Source: Kordiimonadales bacterium IMCC3096 (GTDB lineage: Bacteria; Pseudomonadota; Alphaproteobacteria; Minwuiales; Minwuiaceae). Taken from it: 64,000 bases of DNA. The stretch is taken from positions 528,001 through 592,000 of the forward strand of contig CP018227.1 of assembly GCA_016865035.1 (NCBI GenBank), given 5' to 3'. Below the pieces are notes generated by a model that had not been told where the DNA came from, did not search any database, and saw only the letters and a list, made by a program, of their open reading frames with translations. Shown here in pieces: positions 1-12,161 of the stretch. The position numbers and the translations under genes were made by a program. Within the stretch, counting starts at the first letter, position 1. The number at the start of each line of letters is the position of its first letter.

Positions 1-191
1 AGGCCGGCGAAGCTGACATTGTCACCTTCCCCCGTCACCACCAGCACCAGCGCAACGGCAAGCGAAAGGATGCCCAGCCAGGACACCAGCCCCATGTCGG
101 AACCGGGTTTCTGGAACACGCCGATCATCAGCATCGCCATCGCGGCGACAGCCAGGAAGATCTCGGGAAGGGCTATGGCGAAATCATGCAT
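1..191 (-). CDS. nuoN: NADH-quinone oxidoreductase subunit N, N-terminal part only
   Basis: Proton-pumping, antiporter-like membrane subunit of respiratory complex I. Only the first 63 or so residues are in the window; the gene continues past the left edge. The start ATG at 191 opens a hydrophobic N-terminus (MHDFAIALPEIFLAVAAM) typical of NuoN. It begins 12 bp after the nuoM stop, as the last gene of the nuo operon. The identity rests on N-terminal character and operon position. Confidence 0.9.
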   Translation of the reverse strand, partial: MHDFAIALPEIFLAVAAMAMLMIGVFQKPGSDMGLVSWLGILSLAVALVLVVTGEGDNVSFAG

Positions 192-203
192 GGTGATCGG
201 ACC

Positions 204-1760
204 TCAATGCTTCGCCGCGCCGAGGGTCTCGGCGCCCGCGGGCTGCATCGCTGCGTCGAGCGCGATGGCCGCGTTGTGGTGTTCGACCAGATAGGTGATC
301 GACGGTTCCATGATGTCCAGGAACGAGGAGGGATAGACGCCAAGCCAGATCACCGCCACCGCAATGGGCGCGAAGATCAGGATCTCGCGCGGGCTGAGGT
401 CGGTCATGGCCTTCAGGTCTTCCTTCTCCAGCTTGCCGAAGACGACCCGGCGATAGAGCAGCAGCGCATAGGCCGCCCCCAGGATCACACCGGTGGTCAT
501 CAGCAGGGCAACCCAGGTATTGGCCTCGAACGCGCCGACGATGGACAGGAACTCGCCGACGAACCCGGCGGTGCCCGGCAGGCCGACAGAGGCCATGGTC
601 ATCAGCATGAAGACGAAGGCATAGCGCGGCATGCGCTCCACCAGTCCGCCATAGCGCGCGATTTCCCGCGTGTGCAGCCGGTCATAGACGACACCGACGC
701 AGAGGAACAGCGCGCCGGAGATCAGGCCATGCGCCAGCATGACGAACATCGCGCCCTCGATACCCTGCACATTGAAGGTGAACAGGCCGATGGTGACGAA
801 GCCCATGTGCGCCACGGAGGAATAGGCAATCAGCTTCTTCATGTCCTCCTGCACCAGCGCGACGAGCGAGGTGTAGATGACCGCGACCACCGACAGGCCG
901 AAGATCAGCGGCGCAAAGTCCATGGAGGCGACGGGGAACATCGGCAGGCTGAACCGGATGAAGCCGTAGCCGCCCATCTTCAGCAGCACACCGGCCAGGA
1001 TCACGGAACCGGCCGTCGGTGCCTCCACGTGCGCGTCCGGCAGCCAGGTATGGACCGGCCACATCGGCATCTTCACTGCGAAGGAGGCGAAGAAGGCCAG
1101 CCACAGCCAGGTCTGGATATTGGCCGGTATCGCCTTGTCCGGATCGACTGCCTGTGCCGTCAGTGCCGGAATGCTGGTGGTGCCGGCATCAAAGTAGATC
1201 CAAAGGATCGCCAGCAGCATCAGCACGGAGCCGAGCAGCGTGTAGAGGAAGAACTTGAAGGAGGTGTAGATCCTGCGCCCGCCGCCCCAGATGCCGATGA
1301 TCAGGAACATCGGGATCAGACCGGCCTCGAAGAACAGGTAGAACAGCAGCAGGTCCTGCGCGCAGAAGACGCCGATCATCAGCGTTTCCATCAGCAGGAA
1401 CGCGATCATGTACTCCTTCACCCGGACCTTGATCGCCTCCCAGCTCGCCAGGATGCAGAGCGGCATCAGGAACGTGGTCAGCAGCACCAGCGGCAGGGAG
1501 ATCCCGTCGATCCCCATGCGGTAGTCGATGCCGGTGCCGATCCAGTCGACTTCCTCCACCATCTGCAGGTCGGCGGTGCCATATTCGAAACGGCCCCAGA
1601 TGATCAGCGACAGCAGGAAGGTGCCGGTGGTGGCGAACAGCGCGCCCCAGCGGACGTTCTTCTGCGCATCGGCGTCGTCACCACGCACGAACAGCAGGAT
1701 GATCAGCGCACCAACCAGGGGCGCGAAGGTAACGATGCTCAGCAGCGGGAAAGCAAACAT
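204..1760 (-). CDS. nuoM: NADH-quinone oxidoreductase subunit M
   Basis: Antiporter-like (Mrp-type) membrane subunit of complex I, one of three that carry proton translocation. The 518-residue length is normal for NuoM. The essential transmembrane glutamate is present (FFEAGLIP, about Glu145), as is the lysine of [16 protein letters not shown] (about Lys230), followed by the EAPTAGS loop. It lies between nuoL and nuoN, with only 7 bp separating it from nuoL. Confidence 0.97.
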   Translation of the reverse strand: MFAFPLLSIVTFAPLVGALIILLFVRGDDADAQKNVRWGALFATTGTFLLSLIIWGRFEYGTADLQMVEEVDWIGTGIDYRMGIDGISLPLVLLTTFLMPLCILASWEAIKVRVKEYMIAFLLMETLMIGVFCAQDLLLFYLFFEAGLIPMFLIIGIWGGGRRIYTSFKFFLYTLLGSVLMLLAILWIYFDAGTTSIPALTAQAVDPDKAIPANIQTWLWLAFFASFAVKMPMWPVHTWLPDAHVEAPTAGSVILAGVLLKMGGYGFIRFSLPMFPVASMDFAPLIFGLSVVAVIYTSLVALVQEDMKKLIAYSSVAHMGFVTIGLFTFNVQGIEGAMFVMLAHGLISGALFLCVGVVYDRLHTREIARYGGLVERMPRYAFVFMLMTMASVGLPGTAGFVGEFLSIVGAFEANTWVALLMTTGVILGAAYALLLYRRVVFGKLEKEDLKAMTDLSPREILIFAPIAVAVIWLGVYPSSFLDIMEPSITYLVEHHNAAIALDAAMQPAGAETLGAAKH

Positions 1761-1767
1761 CTTATCC

Positions 1768-3717
1768 TCAGACCCCGATCGCGTAGAAATAGAAGCTGAC
1801 CAGCACGGCGACGCCGATCAGCATGGCGAAGGCGTAGTGGTAGACGTAGCCGCTCTGCAGCAGGCTCGCCCGGCGGGCCAGCTTCAGAACCGTCGACGAG
1901 ATGCCATCCGGGCCGAAGCCGTCGATGACCTGACCGTCACCACGCTTCCAGAAGATCCGTCCCAGCCCCTTTGCCGGGCGGACGAAGATCCAGTCATACA
2001 GCTCGTCGAAGTACCACTTGTTCAGCAGGAACTGGTAGATCGCCTGATGTGTCCGGGCGAACGAACCGGGCAGTTCCGTGTTGCGGATGTACATCTGCCA
2101 GGCCAGCGCGATACCGGCAACGGAGACCACCAGCGGCAGCCACTTCACCCAGGTGGGCACGTCGTGGGCATGCTCCAGCGCGGTGTGGACCGGCAGGATC
2201 AGGATCGCCTCACCCCAGAACTCCTCCCAGTGGTGTCCGGTCATCGGGCCGTAGAATGCGATACCGGCGAAGACTGCGCCAACGGCCAGGACATACAGCG
2301 GGATCATCATCACCGGCGGCGAGTCATGGATATGCGCCATGGTCTCGCGGGGAGCACGGGGCTTGCCGTTGAAGGTCATGAACAGCAGGCGCCAGGAATA
2401 GAAGGCGGTCATGAAGGCCGCGGCGATACCCATGATGAAGGCATATTCGCCAAAGCTGGTGTGTGCGGCGAACGCGCTCTCCAGGATCAGGTCCTTGGAA
2501 TAGAAGCCGGCGAAGCCGATCACCCCCGGAATGCCGATACCGGCAAGCGCCAGGGAGCCGATCCACATCATGAAGAAGGTCTTCCTGATGTGTGGGGCCA
2601 GACCGCCCATCTTCCGCATGTCCTGCTCATCCGCCACGGCATGGATCACCGAACCGGCGCCCAGGAACAGCAGCGCCTTGAAGAACGCATGGGTGAACAG
2701 GTGGAAGATCGCCACCGGATAGGCTGACAGGCCCGCCGCGAAGAACATGTAGCCGAGCTGCGAACAGGTCGAATAGGCGATGACCCGCTTAATGTCGGTC
2801 TGCACAAGACCGACGGTCGCGGCGAAGAAGGCTGTCGTGGCACCGATGACCGCGACCACGGCCAGCGCGTCCGGCGCATACTCGAACATCGGCGAACAGC
2901 GCGCGACCAGGAACACGCCTGCCGTCACCATCGTTGCCGCATGGATCAGCGCGGAGACCGGCGTCGGGCCCTCCATCGCGTCCGGCAGCCAGGTGTGCAG
3001 CGGCAACTGTGCCGACTTGCCCATCGCACCGAGGAACAGCAGCAGGCAGATCGTGGTCAGGGTATGCACCTCGTAGCCGAGGAACATGAAGGTGTGGTCC
3101 ACATAGTCCGGTGTCGCGCTGAACACCGCCTCGAACGTCACGCTGTCATAGACCAGGAAGATGCCGGCAATACCGAGGGCAAAGCCGAAGTCACCCACGC
3201 GGTTGACGATGAAGGCCTTCATTGCCGCCGCGTTGGCGGAGGGCTTGTGGTACCAGAAACCGATCAGCAGATAGGATGCCAGGCCCACACCTTCCCAGCC
3301 GAAATAGAGCTGCACGAAGTTGTCGCTGGTGACCAGCATCAGCATGGCGAAGGTGAACAGCGACAGGTAGGCGAAGAACCGCGCCTTCGCCTTGTCGTGG
3401 CTCATGTAGCCGATGGAATACCAGTGAACCAGGCAGGACACGGTGTTCACCACGACCAGCATCACGGCGGTCAGGCTGTCGATCTGCAGCGCCCAGCTGA
3501 CCGCGAAGTCCCCGGACTTGATCCAGCTCAGCAGCTCGACGTGCGCCGGGCTGTGGCCGAAGGCAACCTGATAGAGCGTGACCCAGGACAGGACAGCAGC
3601 CAGGGTCATCAGCAGGCTTGTGATCAGCATGGCGGCACGGTCGCCGAGCGAACGCCCGAAGAAACCGGCCAGCAGGGCACCGAGCAGCGGTGCGAAGGTG
3701 ATCAGGACATACATCAT
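1768..3717 (-). CDS. nuoL: NADH-quinone oxidoreductase subunit L
   Basis: Largest antiporter-like subunit of complex I, at the distal end of the membrane arm. At 649 residues it has the usual length, including the C-terminal extension that carries the long lateral helix. The key transmembrane glutamate ([14 protein letters not shown], about Glu142) and lysine ([19 protein letters not shown], about Lys234) are present, as is the [14 protein letters not shown] segment typical of the family. It follows nuoK after 11 bp. Confidence 0.97.
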   Translation of the reverse strand: MMYVLITFAPLLGALLAGFFGRSLGDRAAMLITSLLMTLAAVLSWVTLYQVAFGHSPAHVELLSWIKSGDFAVSWALQIDSLTAVMLVVVNTVSCLVHWYSIGYMSHDKAKARFFAYLSLFTFAMLMLVTSDNFVQLYFGWEGVGLASYLLIGFWYHKPSANAAAMKAFIVNRVGDFGFALGIAGIFLVYDSVTFEAVFSATPDYVDHTFMFLGYEVHTLTTICLLLFLGAMGKSAQLPLHTWLPDAMEGPTPVSALIHAATMVTAGVFLVARCSPMFEYAPDALAVVAVIGATTAFFAATVGLVQTDIKRVIAYSTCSQLGYMFFAAGLSAYPVAIFHLFTHAFFKALLFLGAGSVIHAVADEQDMRKMGGLAPHIRKTFFMMWIGSLALAGIGIPGVIGFAGFYSKDLILESAFAAHTSFGEYAFIMGIAAAFMTAFYSWRLLFMTFNGKPRAPRETMAHIHDSPPVMMIPLYVLAVGAVFAGIAFYGPMTGHHWEEFWGEAILILPVHTALEHAHDVPTWVKWLPLVVSVAGIALAWQMYIRNTELPGSFARTHQAIYQFLLNKWYFDELYDWIFVRPAKGLGRIFWKRGDGQVIDGFGPDGISSTVLKLARRASLLQSGYVYHYAFAMLIGVAVLVSFYFYAIGV

Positions 3718-3728
3718 GGCGGTCTCGA

Positions 3729-4037
3729 TCAGCCTTTCATCATGTTGATGTCTTCAACGGCGATGGAGCCGCGATTGCGGAAGTACACGACCAGGATGGC
3801 CAGGCCAATGGCCGCCTCCCCCGCCGCGACGGTCAGCACGAACATCGCGAAGACCTGACCCACGAGGTCGTTCAGGTGGGTAGAGAAGGCCACCAGGTTG
3901 ATGTTGACGGCGAGCAGCATCAGCTCGATCGACATCAGGATGATGATGACGTTCTTGCGGTTCATGAAGATGCCGAAGATCCCCAGCGTGAACAGGATCG
4001 CCGCAACCGTCAGATAATGTCCGAGACCAATTTCCAT
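3729..4037 (-). CDS. nuoK: NADH-quinone oxidoreductase subunit K
   Basis: Small three-helix membrane subunit of complex I (102 residues, normal length). It shows the conserved membrane glutamates: one in [14 protein letters not shown] in helix 2, and a second in the [13 protein letters not shown] segment of helix 3. These form part of the hydrophilic axis between the quinone site and the antiporter subunits. It lies between nuoJ and nuoL as in other nuo operons. Confidence 0.97.
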   Translation of the reverse strand: MEIGLGHYLTVAAILFTLGIFGIFMNRKNVIIILMSIELMLLAVNINLVAFSTHLNDLVGQVFAMFVLTVAAGEAAIGLAILVVYFRNRGSIAVEDINMMKG

Positions 4038-4058
4038 ATGACTTCCCCTCGGCCCCCC

Positions 4059-4673
4059 TCAGACGCCCTGGCCGGGCTGGACCTTCTTGATCTCAACCGA
4101 ACTGTCCCGCGTGCGGCTGACCTGATCGGCGATGCGCTGGCGACGCACACCCGGGCGCGAACGCAGGGTCAGCACGATGGCACCGATCATGGCGACGAGC
4201 AGGATCATCCCTGCCGCCTGGAACAGGTAGACGTAGCGGGTGTAGACCAGATCCCCCAGCGCGGCGACATTGCTGCGCAGGGCCGGATCCGGGGTTGGCG
4301 CAGCAGCGACGGCTGCCGTTTCCGGGGCGATCACCCAGGCACCCACCACCATCAGGATCTCCACCAGCAGGATGAAGGACACCAGCAGGCCGATGGGCAG
4401 GTACTGCAGGAAACCCTGCCGCAACTCGACGAAATTGATGTCCAGCATCATGACGACGAACATGAACAGCACCGCGACCGCGCCGACGTAGACGATGACC
4501 AGGATCATCGCCAGGAACTCCGCCCCCAGCAGCACGAACAGCCCCGCCGAATTGAAGAAGGCGAGGATCAGAAACAGCACGGAATGCACCGGGTTGCGCG
4601 ACGCGATCACCATCACGCCGCAGGCAACGGTGATCGTCGCGAACAGATAGAATGCCAAGGCTGGCAGGATCAC
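4059..4673 (-). CDS. nuoJ: NADH-quinone oxidoreductase subunit J
   Basis: Five-helix membrane subunit of complex I (204 residues). The conserved third-helix region (VYVGAVAVLFMFVVMML) is clear. The C-terminus is a short, basic hydrophilic tail (RSRPGVRRQRIADQVSRTR). A 109-bp spacer separates its start from nuoI, the largest gap in this otherwise tightly packed operon. Confidence 0.96.
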   Translation of the reverse strand: MILPALAFYLFATITVACGVMVIASRNPVHSVLFLILAFFNSAGLFVLLGAEFLAMILVIVYVGAVAVLFMFVVMMLDINFVELRQGFLQYLPIGLLVSFILLVEILMVVGAWVIAPETAAVAAAPTPDPALRSNVAALGDLVYTRYVYLFQAAGMILLVAMIGAIVLTLRSRPGVRRQRIADQVSRTRDSSVEIKKVQPGQGV

Positions 4674-4782
4674 GTGTCCATTCCCTTCATTCCAGTCGCC
4701 CCTTCAGGCCCTTGCCGGGCCACGCCGTCACCGCGATCCCCTGATCGCGCCGCCGACACCTCAAGTCCAGCGCCCACCGCGA

Positions 4783-5271
4783 TCAGCGGTAGGGCGCGTC
4801 CGCAGCCAGATTGGCCGCGATCTCCCGTTCCCACCGGTCGCCGTTGGCGAGCAGCTTGCTCTTGTCATAGAACAGCTCCTCCCGCGTTTCGGTGGCAAAT
4901 TCGTAGTTCGGCCCCTCGACAATCGCATCCACCGGGCAGGCTTCCTGACAGAAACCGCAGTAGATGCACTTGGTCATGTCGATGTCGTAGCGCGTGGTCC
5001 GGCGGCTGCCGTCCTCGCGCGGTTCGGCCTCGATGGTGATGGCCAGTGCCGGACAGATCGCCTCGCACAGCTTGCAGGCAATGCAGCGTTCCTCGCCGTT
5101 CGAATAGCGGCGCAGCGCGTGCTCGCCCCGGAAGCGCGGGCTGAGCGGCCCCTTCTCGTAGGGGTAGTTCAGCGTCACCTTCGGCTTGAACATGTACTTC
5201 AGCGTCAGCCACATGCCGGAGCGCATGTCGCCCAGCAGGACAGCCCGCGCGGTACGGTCCAGAAATCCCAT
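4783..5271 (-). CDS. nuoI: NADH-quinone oxidoreductase subunit I, 2x[4Fe-4S]
   Basis: Ferredoxin-like subunit that carries electrons through two [4Fe-4S] clusters (N6a and N6b) toward NuoB. Two complete CxxCxxCxxxCP motifs are visible: Cys63/66/69/73 and Cys102/105/108/112. The ATG at 5271 ([15 protein letters not shown]) is chosen because the frame upstream overlaps the 3' end of nuoH and reads as non-homologous sequence. The product is 162 residues, the usual length. Confidence 0.96.
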   Translation of the reverse strand: MGFLDRTARAVLLGDMRSGMWLTLKYMFKPKVTLNYPYEKGPLSPRFRGEHALRRYSNGEERCIACKLCEAICPALAITIEAEPREDGSRRTTRYDIDMTKCIYCGFCQEACPVDAIVEGPNYEFATETREELFYDKSKLLANGDRWEREIAANLAADAPYR

Positions 5272-5296
5272 GATCGCAGCCTCCTCTTGTCCTGCC

Positions 5297-6346
5297 TCAG
5301 CCCTGCAACAGTCCGCCGTAGACCAGCACACCGGAATAGAACACCACGGCGCCCAGCGAAACCGGCAGGAAGACCTTCCAGCCAAGCCGCATGAGCTGGT
5401 CATAGCGGTAGCGCGGCAGGGTTGCGCGCACCCAGATGAAAACGAAGAGCAGGAAACTGATCTTCAGCGCGAACCAGATCACGCCGGGAATGAAGGTTTC
5501 CCCCGGTATCGGCGAATGCCAGCCGCCCAGGAACAGCAGGGCGGTCAGGCCGCTCATCAGGATCATGTTCATGTATTCGCCCAGGAAGAACAGGGCGAAG
5601 GTCATGGACGAATATTCAACCTGATAGCCCGCCACCAGTTCCGCCTCTGCCTCCGGCAGATCGAACGGATGACGGTTGGTCTCGGCCAGTGCCGAGATGA
5701 AGAAGATGATGAACATCGGGAACAGCGGCCAGACGTACCAGCCGAGGATACCGCCCTGCTCCAGCCCCAGCAGCGAAGCGATGCCGGCTGACGACTGCGC
5801 CTCCACGATCTCGGACAGGTTCAGCGTGCCCGCGAACAGCAGCACCGTGATGATGACGAAGCCGATGGAGACCTCGTAGGAGACCATCTGCGCCGCCGAG
5901 CGCATCGCACCCAGGAAGGCATAGCGTGAATTCGAGGCCCAGCCCGCCATGACGATGCCATAGACACCCAGCGAGGAGATGGCGAACAGGTACAGCACGC
6001 CGACATTGATGTCGGCCAGCACCCAGCCGGAATCGAACGGGATCACCGCCCAGCCGATCAGGGCCAGGATGAAGGTCAGCATGGGCGCGGCGACGAAGAC
6101 CGTCTTGTCCGCGCCGGTCGGGAACACGGTTTCCTTCAGCAGCAGCTTGGCACCGTCGGCCAGCGGCTGCAGCAGGCCGAAGGGGCCGACAACGTTGGGG
6201 CCACGGCGCATCTGCATCGCGCCGATGACCTTGCGCTCAGCCAGGGTCAGATAGGCCATGGCCAGCAGCATCGGCACCGCGATCAGCAGGATCTTGCCGA
6301 GAATGATCAGGAAAGGCAGCAGCCAGACGCTCCAGAACTCAACCAT
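5297..6346 (-). CDS. nuoH: NADH-quinone oxidoreductase subunit H
   Basis: Membrane subunit at the heel of complex I that helps form the quinone chamber (349 residues, eight helices in the family). Signature segments are present: the [19 protein letters not shown] motif near residue 48, and the [20 protein letters not shown] loop (about residues 215-235) that contributes acidic residues near the quinone path. Its start overlaps the nuoG stop by 8 bp, which suggests translational coupling. Confidence 0.97.
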   Translation of the reverse strand: MVEFWSVWLLPFLIILGKILLIAVPMLLAMAYLTLAERKVIGAMQMRRGPNVVGPFGLLQPLADGAKLLLKETVFPTGADKTVFVAAPMLTFILALIGWAVIPFDSGWVLADINVGVLYLFAISSLGVYGIVMAGWASNSRYAFLGAMRSAAQMVSYEVSIGFVIITVLLFAGTLNLSEIVEAQSSAGIASLLGLEQGGILGWYVWPLFPMFIIFFISALAETNRHPFDLPEAEAELVAGYQVEYSSMTFALFFLGEYMNMILMSGLTALLFLGGWHSPIPGETFIPGVIWFALKISFLLFVFIWVRATLPRYRYDQLMRLGWKVFLPVSLGAVVFYSGVLVYGGLLQG

Positions 6347-8405
6347 TGGTCCCTGTCGCCTCCCCTGCAGCGGCCTTGCCGACGGAATAGAGCTCGGAAC
6401 ACTCAGCCATGGTCTGGCTGGCCCGCGCGATCGGGTTGGTCATGAAGTAGTCGGTGACCGGACAGGCAAACGGCGCATCCGACATCTCACCGGCATCATC
6501 GCGCAGCGGTCCCGGTGTTCCGGGCCGTGCAAGATCAACCATGTCCAGCCCTTCGATCAGTTCACCGATCCGGGCGCGCAGGGCGGCAATATCGTCATAG
6601 GGCAGCGTGTGCTCCAGCTGCGCCGACAGCGCCCGCAGGACCTTCCAGTCCTCCCGCGCCTCTCCCGGTGCCTGGTTGGCAGGTTCCGCCATCTGGATAC
6701 GGCCTTCGGTATTGATCCATATCCCGGCCTTCTCCGCATAGGCGGCGCCCGGCAGGATCACATCCGCCGCATGGGCCCCGGCATCGCCGTGGCTGCCCTG
6801 ATAGATCACGAAGGTACCATCCAGGCCGGAGGTATCGATCTCATCCGCGCCCAGCAGGAACAGGACCTCGACGCCACCGGACAGCATCGCGCCCGCATCC
6901 AGACCGCCCTCACCCGGCACCAGGCCAAGTTCCAGCCCGCCAACGCGGGAGGCAGCGGTGTGCAGGACCGAGAAACCGTTCCAGTCATCGGTGACAGCGC
7001 CGGTCTGATCGGCAAGCTTCCGCGCCGCAGCGTGAACCGCCGCACCATCCTCACGCGCCAGCGCACCGGCACCGACGATGATCAGCGGCCGTTCGGCCTC
7101 CTTCAGCACGTCGCAGAAGGAATGGCTGCCATTCAGCAGCTCGGTCAGCGTCTCCGGGCCTGCACCCAGATATGTCGTGGGATAGGTCAGGTCGGCATTC
7201 TCGCCGATCACGCCAACCTTCAGCGCACCGGCGGACTGCACCCAGGTCTTGCGGATACGCGCGTTCAGCACCGCCGCTTCCTTGCGCGGGTTGCTGCCGA
7301 CCAGCAGCACCGCATCGGCATCCTCGATCCCGGCAATCGTCGTGTTGAACAGGTAATCCCCGCGGTGCGCGCCATCCAGCTTCGCACCATCGGCACGGCA
7401 GTCGATGTTCGGGCTGCCCAGTGCCGCCATCAGATCCCTCAGCGCCGTCATTTCCTCCAGCGCCGCCATGTCACCGACGATGGCACCGATCTTCGACGGC
7501 TCCACGGAGGAGACCTTCTCGCCGATGACGCGGAACGCCTCCGCCCAGCTTGCCGGCTTCAGACGCCCATCCACCCGGACATAGGGACGATCAAGCCGCT
7601 GGCGACGCAGGCCGTCACAGGCAAAGCGGGTCTTGTCGGAAATCCATTCCTCGTTCACGTCCTCGTTCAGGCGCGGCATCACCCGCAGCACTTCACGACC
7701 ACGTGCGTCGATGCGGATGTTGCTGCCCAGCGCGTCCATGACGTCGATGCCTTCGGTCTTGCGCAGCTCCCAGGGGCGCGCGTTGAAGGCATAGGGTTTG
7801 GAGGTCAGGGCACCAACCGGGCAGAGGTCGATGACATTGCCCGAAAGCTCGCTGTCCACGACGCTTTCCAGCGCCGTGATCTCCATGTTCTCACCCCGGT
7901 TGATCGCGCCGATGTCCGGCACGCCAGCCACTTCCTCCACGAAGCGGACGCAGCGGGTGCAATGGATGCAGCGGGTCATGATCGTCTTGATCAGGGGCCC
8001 CATGTACTTCTCTTTGACCGCGCGCTTGTTCTCGTCGAAGCGCGACCCGCCACGGCCATAGGCCATGGTCTGGTCCTGCAGGTCACACTCGCCGCCCTGG
8101 TCGCAGATCGGGCAATCGAGCGGATGGTTGATCAGCAGGAACTCCATCACGCCTTCACGCGCCTTCTTCACCGTCGGTGAATCCGTGTGGATGACCATGT
8201 TGTCACCCGCCGGCATGGCACAGCTGGCGATAGGCTTCGGCGCCTTCTCCATCTCCACCAGGCACATGCGGCAGTTGCCCGCGATGGACAGACGCTCGTG
8301 ATAGCAGAACCGGGGAATTTCCCGGCCCGCAGCCTCACAGGCCTGCAGCACCGTGGCACCTGCTGGTACCTCAACCTCGATCCCGTCTACTGTCAGCTTC
8401 GGCAT
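6339..8405 (-). CDS. nuoG: NADH-quinone oxidoreductase subunit G
   Basis: Large iron-sulfur subunit of the NADH-oxidising arm (688 residues). An N-terminal [2Fe-2S] ferredoxin domain has Cys34, Cys45, Cys48 and Cys62. It is followed by the His-Cys cluster region ([19 protein letters not shown]) and a [10 protein letters not shown] motif for further [4Fe-4S] centres. A molybdopterin-oxidoreductase-like domain follows, which carries no molybdenum cofactor in complex I. It is somewhat short compared with the roughly 900-residue enterobacterial protein, as is usual in alphaproteobacteria. Confidence 0.97.
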   Translation of the reverse strand: MPKLTVDGIEVEVPAGATVLQACEAAGREIPRFCYHERLSIAGNCRMCLVEMEKAPKPIASCAMPAGDNMVIHTDSPTVKKAREGVMEFLLINHPLDCPICDQGGECDLQDQTMAYGRGGSRFDENKRAVKEKYMGPLIKTIMTRCIHCTRCVRFVEEVAGVPDIGAINRGENMEITALESVVDSELSGNVIDLCPVGALTSKPYAFNARPWELRKTEGIDVMDALGSNIRIDARGREVLRVMPRLNEDVNEEWISDKTRFACDGLRRQRLDRPYVRVDGRLKPASWAEAFRVIGEKVSSVEPSKIGAIVGDMAALEEMTALRDLMAALGSPNIDCRADGAKLDGAHRGDYLFNTTIAGIEDADAVLLVGSNPRKEAAVLNARIRKTWVQSAGALKVGVIGENADLTYPTTYLGAGPETLTELLNGSHSFCDVLKEAERPLIIVGAGALAREDGAAVHAAARKLADQTGAVTDDWNGFSVLHTAASRVGGLELGLVPGEGGLDAGAMLSGGVEVLFLLGADEIDTSGLDGTFVIYQGSHGDAGAHAADVILPGAAYAEKAGIWINTEGRIQMAEPANQAPGEAREDWKVLRALSAQLEHTLPYDDIAALRARIGELIEGLDMVDLARPGTPGPLRDDAGEMSDAPFACPVTDYFMTNPIARASQTMAECSELYSVGKAAAGEATGTNG

Positions 8406-8453
8406 GGCTTCCTGCCGTTCCCTCTATTCGTTCACGGTTCGCACGGACACCCC

Positions 8454-9731
8454 TCAGGCGGCCTGCTTGCGATATTCCAGTATCCGACGCTCCATCTCGG
8501 GCCGGAAATGCCTGATCAGACCCTGAATCGGCCAGGCGGCCGCATCCCCCAGGGCGCAGATCGTGTGGCCCTCGACCTGCTTCGTCACCTCGTGGAGCTG
8601 GTCGATTTCCCCAACCGTTGCCTGACCGCGCACCATCCGCGTCAGCACCCGATACATCCAGCCGGTGCCTTCCCGGCAAGGGGTACACTGCCCGCAGCTC
8701 TCATGCATGTAGAAATGCGCCAGATTGGCGATGGCCTCCACGATGTCGGTGGACTTGTCCATGACGATCACCGCCGCCGTCCCCAGACCCGACTGCACTT
8801 CCTTCAGGCTGTCGAAATCCATCAGCACCTCGTCGCAGATCGACTTCGGGATCATCGGCACCGAAGATCCGCCCGGAATGATGGCCAGCAGGTTGTCCCA
8901 GCCGCCACGCACTCCGCCGCAGTGCCTCTCGATCAGTTCCTTCAGCGGGATGCCCATTTCCTCCTCGACGTTGCAGGGCGTGTTCACATGCCCCGAAACG
9001 CAGAACAGCTTGGTCCCGGTGTTGTTCGGCCGGCCCAGACCGGCGAACCAGGCCGCGCCGCGCCGCAGGATCTCCGGCGCCACCGCAATGGATTCGACAT
9101 TGTTCACCGTGGAGGGGCAGCCATACAGGCCCACGGCCGCCGGGAACGGCGGCTTCAGCCGCGGCTGGCCCTTCTTGCCCTCCAGGCTCTCGATCAGCGC
9201 CGTCTCCTCGCCGCAGATATAGGCCCCGGCACCGCGATGCAGCACGATGTCGTAGTCATAGCCGGAACCACAGGCGTTCTTGCCGATCAGGCCAGCCTCG
9301 TAGGCTTCCTCGATCGCCGCCTGAAGCACCCGCGCCTCCATGACGAACTCGCCACGGATATAGATGAATGCGGCGCTCGCCTTCATGGAGAACCCTGCCA
9401 CCAGACAGCCTTCCAGCAGCCGGTGCGGATCGTTGCGCATGATCTCCCGGTCCTTGCAGGTGCCGGGTTCCGATTCGTCAGCGTTGACGACGAGATAGGA
9501 CGGACGCCCGTCCGATTCCTTCGGCATGAAGGACCACTTCAGCCCCGTCGGAAAACCGGCGCCGCCCCGGCCACGCAGACCGGATTCCTTGATCTGGCCG
9601 ATGATGTTGTCCGGCCCCATGTCCAGCAGCGCCTTGGTATTGTCCCAGATGCCACGCTTCCGCGCGTCAGCCAGGTTCCAGGGCTGGTCACCGTAGAGAT
9701 TGGTGAAGATACGATCCTTGTCCTGCAGCAT
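8454..9731 (-). CDS. nuoF: NADH-quinone oxidoreductase subunit F
   Basis: NADH- and FMN-binding subunit, where electrons enter complex I (425 residues). Seen in the sequence are the glycine-rich NADH site [13 protein letters not shown] (about residues 54-66), the FMN-binding [19 protein letters not shown] stretch, and the [4Fe-4S] ligands [12 protein letters not shown] near residue 345. Its ATG overlaps the nuoE stop (TGATG), so translation is probably coupled. Confidence 0.97.
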   Translation of the reverse strand: MLQDKDRIFTNLYGDQPWNLADARKRGIWDNTKALLDMGPDNIIGQIKESGLRGRGGAGFPTGLKWSFMPKESDGRPSYLVVNADESEPGTCKDREIMRNDPHRLLEGCLVAGFSMKASAAFIYIRGEFVMEARVLQAAIEEAYEAGLIGKNACGSGYDYDIVLHRGAGAYICGEETALIESLEGKKGQPRLKPPFPAAVGLYGCPSTVNNVESIAVAPEILRRGAAWFAGLGRPNNTGTKLFCVSGHVNTPCNVEEEMGIPLKELIERHCGGVRGGWDNLLAIIPGGSSVPMIPKSICDEVLMDFDSLKEVQSGLGTAAVIVMDKSTDIVEAIANLAHFYMHESCGQCTPCREGTGWMYRVLTRMVRGQATVGEIDQLHEVTKQVEGHTICALGDAAAWPIQGLIRHFRPEMERRILEYRKQAA

Positions 9732-10345
9732 CAGGATGTCCCCTCGACACGATCCAGCAGCGTCTTGCGCCCCTCGGCCGGTTCGGAGAACCGGCGGCCA
9801 TTCACCGGACCGGGCGCGGGCACATCGTCCTTCGCCAGCCGATCCAGCAGAGTGGTGCAGCTTTCGTAATCCAGATCCTCGTAGAAATCGTCATTGATCT
9901 GGATCATGGGTGCGTTGCAGCAGGCGCCCAGGCACTCGACCTCCACCAGCGAGAACTGGCCGTCGTCGGATACACCGGCGTGACTGAGGCCGGTCCTGTC
10001 CTTGATGGCGCGGCGCAGTTCATCGGCCCCGCGCAGCCAGCACGGCGTCGTCCGGCAGAGCTGCAGGTGGTATTTGCCGACGGGGGCCAGGTTGTACATG
10101 GTGTAGAAGGTCGCGACCTCATAGGCGCGGATGTAGGGCATGCCCAGCTTTTCCGCGACGCAGCGGATCGCCGCCTGCGGCAGCCAGCCATGCTGGCGCT
10201 GCGCCAGATCCAGCAGGGGCATGACCGCACTCTGCTGGCGCCCTTCCGGATAGCGGGCGATGATCTTTTCCGCCTGCGCCCAGACTTCCGGCTCGAACTC
10301 GAAGCTGGCCGGCTGTTCCACGGCGGGTCCCGCAGCACCACTCAT
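9731..10345 (-). CDS. nuoE: NADH-quinone oxidoreductase subunit E, [2Fe-2S]
   Basis: Thioredoxin-like [2Fe-2S] subunit that pairs with NuoF. The four cluster cysteines are Cys97 and Cys102 (LCRTTPCW) and Cys138 and Cys142 ([11 protein letters not shown]). The start is placed at 10345 ([15 protein letters not shown]), where the ATG overlaps the nuoD stop as ATGA. The open frame extends 132 codons further upstream, but that part is antisense-like sequence inside nuoD. The product is 204 residues. Confidence 0.96.
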   Translation of the reverse strand: MSGAAGPAVEQPASFEFEPEVWAQAEKIIARYPEGRQQSAVMPLLDLAQRQHGWLPQAAIRCVAEKLGMPYIRAYEVATFYTMYNLAPVGKYHLQLCRTTPCWLRGADELRRAIKDRTGLSHAGVSDDGQFSLVEVECLGACCNAPMIQINDDFYEDLDYESCTTLLDRLAKDDVPAPGPVNGRRFSEPAEGRKTLLDRVEGTS

Positions 10346-11520
10346 CGGTCGATCTCCCCGAAAACCACGTCCAGCGATCCGACGATCGCCACCGTATCGG
10401 CAAGCTGGTAGCCCTTCGACAGGAAGTCCGTCGCGTGAAGGTGACGATAGCCAGGTGCCGAGATCTTGCACTTGTAGGGTTTGTTGCTGCCATCGGAGAC
10501 AAGGTAGACGCCGAACTCGCCCTTGGGCGCCTCGACGGCGGCATAGACCTCGCCTTCCGGCACATGGAAGCCTTCGGTGTAGAGCTTGAAGTGATGGATC
10601 AGCGCTTCCATCGAATGCTTCATCTCGCCCCGCTTCGGCGGCGTCACCTTGCGGTCGACCGAACTCGCGGGGCCATCCGGCATGCGCTCCAGCACCTGTT
10701 CGATGATCCGCAGCGACTGGCGCATCTCCTCCAGCCGGCACAGATAACGCTCGAAGCAGTCACCGGTCTTGCCGACGGGAATATCGAAATCGAACGCCTC
10801 ATACCCGTCATAGGGCTGCGACTTGCGCAGGTCCCACGGCACGCCACAGGACCGCAGCATGACGCCGGAGAAACCCCAGTCCAGCGCGTCCTCGACGCTC
10901 AGGCCGCCGATATCGACATTGCGCTGGCGGAAGATCCGGTTCTCCGTCAGCAGCCCCTCGACGTCGTCCAGGAACTTCGGGAAGGTCCTGCACCAGGCCA
11001 GGATCTTCTCCGGCATGTCCGCCGGGATGTCCTGGTGCACGCCACCGGGCCGGTAGTAGGCCGCATGCAGCCGCGCGCCCGATGCGGCCTCGTAGAACTC
11101 CATCAGCTTCTCGCGCTCCTCGAAGCCCCAGAGCGTCGGCGTCATCGCGCCCACGTCCATGGCCTGCGTGGTGCAGTTCAGCAGATGGTTCAGCAGCCGC
11201 CCGATCTCCGCGAACAGCACGCGAATCGCCTGGCCACGGGCCGGAACCTCCAGCCCAAGCAGACGCTCCGTCGCCAGGCAGAAGGCATGCTCCTGATTCA
11301 TCGGCGCGACATAGTCCAGCCGGTCGAAATAGGGCATCGCCTGCAGGTAGGTCTTGTACTCGATCAGCTTCTCGGTGCCGCGATGCAGCAGGCCGATATG
11401 CGGATCGGCCCGCTCCACGATCTCGCCGTCCAGCTCCAGCACCAAGCGCAGGACACCGTGCGCGGCCGGATGCTGCGGACCGAAGTTCATCATGTAGTTC
11501 TTGATCTCGACCTCAGCCAT
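10342..11520 (-). CDS. nuoD: NADH-quinone oxidoreductase subunit D (49 kDa)
   Basis: Hydrogenase-related subunit that, with NuoB, forms the quinone-reduction site (392 residues). The N-terminal [22 protein letters not shown] motif holds the conserved histidines of the quinone site. The [14 protein letters not shown] and [16 protein letters not shown] segments are standard for the family. NuoC and NuoD are separate genes here, as in most alphaproteobacteria, unlike the fused enterobacterial NuoCD. Confidence 0.97.
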   Translation of the reverse strand: MAEVEIKNYMMNFGPQHPAAHGVLRLVLELDGEIVERADPHIGLLHRGTEKLIEYKTYLQAMPYFDRLDYVAPMNQEHAFCLATERLLGLEVPARGQAIRVLFAEIGRLLNHLLNCTTQAMDVGAMTPTLWGFEEREKLMEFYEAASGARLHAAYYRPGGVHQDIPADMPEKILAWCRTFPKFLDDVEGLLTENRIFRQRNVDIGGLSVEDALDWGFSGVMLRSCGVPWDLRKSQPYDGYEAFDFDIPVGKTGDCFERYLCRLEEMRQSLRIIEQVLERMPDGPASSVDRKVTPPKRGEMKHSMEALIHHFKLYTEGFHVPEGEVYAAVEAPKGEFGVYLVSDGSNKPYKCKISAPGYRHLHATDFLSKGYQLADTVAIVGSLDVVFGEIDR

Positions 11521-11522
11521 GA

Positions 11523-12131
11523 TCAGGACGCCTCACTGCTCTTCTCGTCGCCGGGAAGGATGTACTGCGCCCCTTCCCACGGGCTCATGAAGTCGAACCG
11601 GCGGAATTCCTGTGTCAGGCTCACCGGCTCGTAGATCACGCGCTTCTGCTCGTCGTCGTAGCGCACTTCGACATGGCCGGTCAGCGGGAAATCCTTGCGC
11701 AGCGGATGCCCCTCGAAGCCATAGTCGGTCAGGATGCGGCGCAGGTCGGGATGACCGGAGAACATGATGCCATACATGTCCCAGGTCTCGCGCTCGAACC
11801 AGTTCGCGACGCTGTAGACCTCCGACACGCTCGGCACCGGCGTTTCCTCGTCGGTCTTCACCGCCACCCGGACACGCTGGTTCAGCCGGATCGACAGCAG
11901 ATGGTAGACGACATCGAACCGCGGCGACCGGGCAGGCCAGTCCACCGCCGTGACATCCATCAGCGCCTTGAACTGGCACCCGGAATTGTCACGCAGATAC
12001 GTCATCACCTGAACAATGCGATCCGCGCGCGCATCTACCCGCAATTCACCGTTCGTGACGGTAACGCCGATGATCGCATCGCCCAGACCGGAGCTGATCT
12101 GCTCCGCCAGCTCGTTCAGATTTTCGTCCAT
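11523..12131 (-). CDS. nuoC: NADH-quinone oxidoreductase subunit C (30 kDa)
   Basis: Peripheral subunit of the connecting fragment of complex I (202 residues). The family signature [20 protein letters not shown] is followed by [20 protein letters not shown], both near residues 110-150. A two-base gap separates it from nuoD. Confidence 0.96.
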   Translation of the reverse strand: MDENLNELAEQISSGLGDAIIGVTVTNGELRVDARADRIVQVMTYLRDNSGCQFKALMDVTAVDWPARSPRFDVVYHLLSIRLNQRVRVAVKTDEETPVPSVSEVYSVANWFERETWDMYGIMFSGHPDLRRILTDYGFEGHPLRKDFPLTGHVEVRYDDEQKRVIYEPVSLTQEFRRFDFMSPWEGAQYILPGDEKSSEAS

Positions 12132-12161
12132 GATCCCGGACCCCTGAAAAAACGTTGCTCG

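Noticed and set aside
186-1799. 537-codon plus-strand frame opposite nuoM
   Set aside because: Antisense composition (His/Gln/Asp/Arg rich) and full overlap with a certain nuoM gene.
6258-8180. 640-codon plus-strand frame opposite nuoG
   Set aside because: Antisense shadow of nuoG; nothing in it resembles a protein family.
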